A stretch of 64,000 nucleotides of DNA from Onthophagus taurus (lineage: Eukaryota > Arthropoda > Insecta > Coleoptera > Scarabaeidae): the NCBI RefSeq assembly GCF_036711975.1, contig NC_091966.1, positions 35,037,501 to 35,101,500 of the forward strand. Direction: 5' to 3'. The notes under the pieces are model-generated. The model was given only the letters and a program-made list of their open reading frames with translations. It ran no database searches and was not told the origin of the DNA. Positions 60,272 through 64,000 of this stretch are shown here, one piece after another. The position numbers were made by a program, and so were the translations under genes. The number at the start of each line of letters is the position of its first letter. Position 1 is the first letter of the stretch.

Positions 60272-61447
60272 TCACTTATTAACCTGATGGCTACAAATAA
60301 CAATACTTAAAATTTTATGTTGGGGTAATTGACACAATTGACTAATTAAATCCCCAATATTCCCATAAACACACTTAACAGATAAAGCAACTTGTACAGC
60401 TTGAGCATATCTATCCAAAGCTAAAATTAACATTTCGTTTAAATCAAAAATTATCGTATCGGTATCATCTTTTTTCCGCCTTGTTTTAATATCCATTGTA
60501 AATCTACACAAATATCCCACAGAAGTGGTTAAGTGTTTAGCTGAAACAGCTCGTGGTGGACTAACAATTGGAATTTCTAATAAACTGTTTAATAAAGCTA
60601 GATGTAATCGAGAATAAAGGTTAGAATTTTGATTAAAAATCGGTGCTAAAATACACCATTTTAATAAACCAGCTATCGGGGTTGTTGTTTCCATTGCAAT
60701 TGCACCCGGGGGTAAAACTGATGGATTTTGTTGAGCTGCTATACACAATTTATAATTTCCCTCAATCCAATTAGTTACAGCATTTAATAAACTTTCAGGA
60801 GGGAAATTAATCGTACCTTTTATATCAGTGAAATAAATCTCAGAAATTGCTGTTAAAAAGTTTGCCACAAACTGCGGGGCGCAATTAGATAATAAATTTA
60901 ATCTTTGCGCACCATTTGGAACTAAAACAAAATAATCCCTAATTACTGACTCTGCTAATTTATTACAATTAATGGAAGTATTTCCTAATTGTTGCATCCA
61001 AGCACTCGCCGAAACCAAAACTGGTTCAGAAGGCATTCCTATAGCTATAGAAATTAATCTACTCAAAATTACAGATCTTAATGCAAACGTAGTTCCACTA
61101 AAAATTGATAGAAAAACCGTATTTCGATGTGATTCCGTTTGTATTCCATTGAAATAATCAAAAAGAACTTCGATTAATTGAAGCTCTTTTAATGGATTTA
61201 ATGGGGCTATTTTATTCCCTCTTTTATCTACCTCGCAAAACACGAATTCCGATATTAAATCTAATGCTAAATCCATTTGTTTTAAACTTGGCACTTTTCC
61301 GCATATTAACTGACCTAAAAAAGTGAGGTTAGAATTTATTGTTTTATTTATGTTTCAGGAGGAATTACCTATTTTATTGAGTGCTTCTTGAGTACATTGT
61401 GGAAAATCCATTTTTCGAAGTGAAGATTTTATCTCTTGGCCACTCAT
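60272..61447 (-). CDS. IntS15: Integrator complex subunit 15
   Basis: Minus-strand exons 61447-61369 and 61314-60272 join in phase to 373 residues. INTS15 (formerly C7orf26) belongs to the Integrator complex, which cleaves snRNA and paused nascent transcripts in the nucleus, and joins the INTS10-13-14 module. The similarity runs the full length: LNPLKELQLIEVLFDYF, SASAWMQQLG, IRDYFVLVPNGAQRLNLLS, PQFVANFLTAISEIYF, TPIAGLLKWCILAPI, YSRLHLALLNSLLEI, LALDRYAQAVQVALSV, LCQLPQHKILSIVIC. The human protein is somewhat longer (extra C-terminal Pro/His-rich tail). An all-helical protein with no catalytic motif. The start ATG lies 191 bp from the divergent RNF146 ATG. Confidence 0.85.
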
Positions 61448-61638
61448 TATTAATTAAATAAATTAAATTAAATATAAGAAAACAAATTGAGATTTTTGAC
61501 ATTAAGTTTGACATGAAGACGATTTAAGCGCCATCTACATCAAATGAAAATGTTCAAGATGTCAATTCGTTATAACTTTTTTCATCAAAAATAATAAATT
61601 TATTGAATATCTTATTTAAATTCGTTTTGTTGTGAATC
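61448..61638. promoter_or_regulatory. Bidirectional promoter of INTS15 and RNF146
   Basis: Only 191 bp separate the two opposing start codons, so the two 5' UTRs and core promoters share or abut. The sequence is AT-rich with no TATA element obvious for either direction. Confidence 0.7.
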
Positions 61639-62720
61639 ATGGCAGAAGCTTCTTCATCAACAACAGTGGAAAACACCAAAGAAGTATTGGAAAATAAAGA
61701 AAAAGGTAACCTAATTTTTGATTAGGAATGACTTGATAAGTTAATGAGAAAAATCTTCAACAGGTGATGGTTTAGAATGTGCTGTATGTTTACAAATTTG
61801 TGTCCATCCTGCTCAATTACCTTGCGGCCACATATTTTGCTTTTTGTGTATAAAAGGTATTGCAAACCAAAGTAAAAAATGTGCTATGTGCCGACAAGAA
61901 ATTCCAAGAGATTTTATCGAACATCCTACTTTAGTTAATGATGAACCCATAGTAGATGCAACCGAAAATTTTGATGGAAATTACCAATGGTTTTATGAAG
62001 GAAGAAATGGTAAGTTAGCTAAAACAGTAGATTAATAAACAATTAGTTAACACATTCGCTGCCACCAAGAGGCTGGGGGCAGTATATGTGTTAAGAAAAT
62101 TATGCTTTTAACTAGATGATGATTGAAGGTTGGTGGATGTATGATAGTAGAACTAATGAAGATATTGAGGAAGCTTTGCAATTAAATCTAGAAAGAATTG
62201 AAATTTTAATTTGTGGAGCACTATATGTGATTGATTTAGAGAACAAAGTACAATATGCTAAATATAGACCAGGAAGAAAAAGAAATATTAAAAGAGATTT
62301 AGTTAAAAATACTTCTTATAAAGGCGTTGCAGGTCTTAAATAACTTTTATGGTTGAAATGTATTATTATGTAAACACTTGATATTATTTATTACTACAAT
62401 AAAAAAGCTTTTAATTCATTATTAACTTTTATTGTTTCAAAATTTCGGTTTAAATCAAAATTTAAATAAATAAAGTAATATCAAACTTAATTTATTTAAT
62501 TAGCAATTTAAATAATACTTTTTCTTAGGTTGGTGGCAATATGATGAAAGAACCAGTAAAGAACTTGAATCTTGTTATAAATCTGGAGAAAGAATATGCG
62601 AATTATTAATAGCCGGATTTTTATATGTTGCTGATATGGAATCTATGTTACAAATAAGAAGAAATGATCCGTCGAGAAGACGAAGAATTAAAAGAGATTT
62701 GGCATCAATTCGCAAAAAAG
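61639..62720 (+). CDS. RNF146: E3 ubiquitin ligase RNF146 (Iduna), with two alternative WWE exons
   Basis: Exons 1 (61639-61705) and 2 (61764-62009) code the RING finger: [18 protein letters not shown], then CFLC and CAMC, all eight ligands present. RNF146 binds poly(ADP-ribose) made by tankyrase through its WWE domain and ubiquitinates the PARylated protein (for example Axin). Two WWE exons follow, both accepting the same phase. Exon 3a (62129-62343) has [17 protein letters not shown].. ..[18 protein letters not shown] and its own stop, giving 175 residues, with AATAAA near 62398. Exon 3b (62529-62720) has [15 protein letters not shown].. ..[19 protein letters not shown], closer to the canonical domain, ends at a good donor and continues beyond the window. 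The 3a acceptor (GATTGAAG) lacks a good pyrimidine tract. The downstream intron carries a LINE. Confidence 0.88.
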
Positions 62721-62799
62721 GTAAATTTGTTTTGCCTCTATATATTTTTTTAGCTTTATTTGTTTAATAATAATATTTTTTGTGTGCACTTAATACTGC

Positions 62800-64000
62800 A
62801 GGGTTAACCATTTCCAACATCAGTATTGTAGTTAAGATTTGTAATATTTTGTTGGGAGCAATCTCTCCATTCTACTTATTTTCTTTATGTTTTTCTCACT
62901 ATCATTCATGTGTTATTATCAGTTCTTGTGTTTGCTATTATTTCCCTTAGGTGATTTTTACAGTTTACCAGATTATTTATTTTTCATTCGTTGTTTTTTT
63001 AGTGTTTTTTTCTACTTCACATGGTTCTTCTTCTTCCTCTACCCCTTTCCTGGAATCCTCTTTTGGGAATACCTTAAATTTTTCCTCTGGGAATATGAGT
63101 AATGTGGATGAGGCGGATTCTTACATGGGAATACCTCCAACTAATCTTTTTTGTGGATTTGCGAGCCATATTTCTGTATCTCATATTAATGCCCAGAGTC
63201 TTTATGCTCATTTTGATGACTTCTTATATACTTTTGAGTCAAACATATTTGATGTAATCTTGGTTAGTGAAACTTGGTTTAGGCCTTCATTGCCCTCTTC
63301 CATGTTTTTCTTACCAGGTTATTGTTTACTAAGAAATAATCGTGAATATTCCCGGGGTGATGGGGTTTGGATTTTTATCAGGAATCATTTTCAAACTGAT
63401 GGATTTCAAAACGAAATGGAATTCTTATTGATTGAGGTTAAGTGTCGTTGTGATAGGTTGCTACTGGGCGTGTTCTGCTGTTCCCCAGGAGTGAATTATT
63501 TGGACCATTTTGAAGACCTCCTGGAGAGGCATGGTGTTAATTATGATACTATTCTGTTAATGGGGATTTTAACACATGTATTCTGAAAAATGATACGCGT
63601 AGTGAAAAGTTTTGATTTATTATTCTGTTCAGATAAAATTTTAACACATGGTCAATTACCTGCTGAACAGTTTTCTTGTCATGATCTGATTTATTGTGCT
63701 GTTCAAGTTCGGCAGCTTGTCTTTTCTAATCGCATGTTCACTTACCGTGATTTTAGGCACATCGATTATGAACACCTCAAATCTAATGCGTTACTGATTG
63801 ATTAGCAGCCATTGTATTGTATGCGTGACATTGACTCAAAAGTTAGTTACTTTAATGACAAAATTACATGTTTGTATAATAAACATGCCCCGCTTAAGCA
63901 GAGAAAACTAAAGCATTTCCGTGCCCCCTGGCTAAATGATGAGATTAGAGACCTTATGCTATTAATCGAATACTAACTATGAAAGGTATCGTGTACAGCG
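62800..64000 (+). mobile_element. Jockey/CR1-like LINE, 5' part, in RNF146 intron
   Basis: From about 63140 the frame reads ISVSHINAQSLYAHFDDFLY, FDVILVSETWFRPSLPSSMF, LPGYCLLRNNREYSRGDGVW, LLGVFCCSPGVNYLDHFED, the apurinic-like endonuclease domain of LINE ORF2 (the SETW metal-binding motif is present). Near 63570 a stop and frameshift follow; the reading then resumes with FDLLFCSDKILTHGQLPAEQ and, near the edge, HAPLKQRKLKHFRAPWLNDE. So it is defective and is cut by the window end. Same class as the fragment at 59040-60035. Confidence 0.85.

Overview
The window is nuclear DNA of an arthropod, most likely an insect and perhaps a beetle (that last step is inference from transposon types and gene content). 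It is AT-rich, its genes are split by GT-AG introns, and more than half of it is transposon-derived. I rebuilt exons by eye from splice signals and protein similarity; exon phases close exactly for every gene given a full model.

Layout. 2.0-8.0 kb (+): last three exons of a divergent L-lactate dehydrogenase (LDH-1), whose 5' exons lie left of the window. 8-12.6 kb: retrotransposon fragments. 12.6-13.4 kb (-): PEX11-type peroxisomal membrane protein, head-to-head with 14.3-18.8 kb (+): a complete six-exon, 332-residue lactate dehydrogenase (LDH-2). 19.1-19.5 kb (+): a small secreted protein with a dynein-light-chain (LC8)-like body. 23.0-25.4 kb (+): an M3/oligopeptidase A-like protein whose zinc motif reads HKFGH, so the catalytic glutamate is lost. 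25.4-31.2 kb: transposon island with a broken copy of the M3 gene inside a LINE, a 122-bp satellite and several MITEs. 31.5-33.1 kb (-): cytochrome c1, divergent from 33.8-44.6 kb (+): LSM14/trailer hitch. 44.6-49.2 kb: transposon remnants. 49.3-51.8 kb (-): CIP2A. 52.3-57.9 kb: four elements nested in one another, with an apparently intact P-type transposon (THAP transposase, 909 residues) at the centre. 58.3-60.0 kb: LINE pieces. 60.3-61.4 kb (-): Integrator subunit 15, sharing a 191-bp promoter interval with 61.6 kb onward (+): RNF146, which has two alternative WWE exons. A LINE fills the right edge.

The host genes are unrelated housekeeping genes (glycolysis, peroxisome, respiratory complex III, mRNA control, PP2A control, snRNA processing, PAR-dependent ubiquitination); there is no operon logic. 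The most notable system is the P-type element: perfect 8-bp target duplication, 31-bp terminal inverted repeats, an open transposase frame with all expected catalytic acids, a third intron whose retention would yield a short THAP-only protein (as in the Drosophila P repressor), and two nonautonomous relatives with the same termini in the last trailer hitch intron. The next most notable are the M3 pseudopeptidase, the secreted LC8-like protein and the duplicated RNF146 WWE exon.
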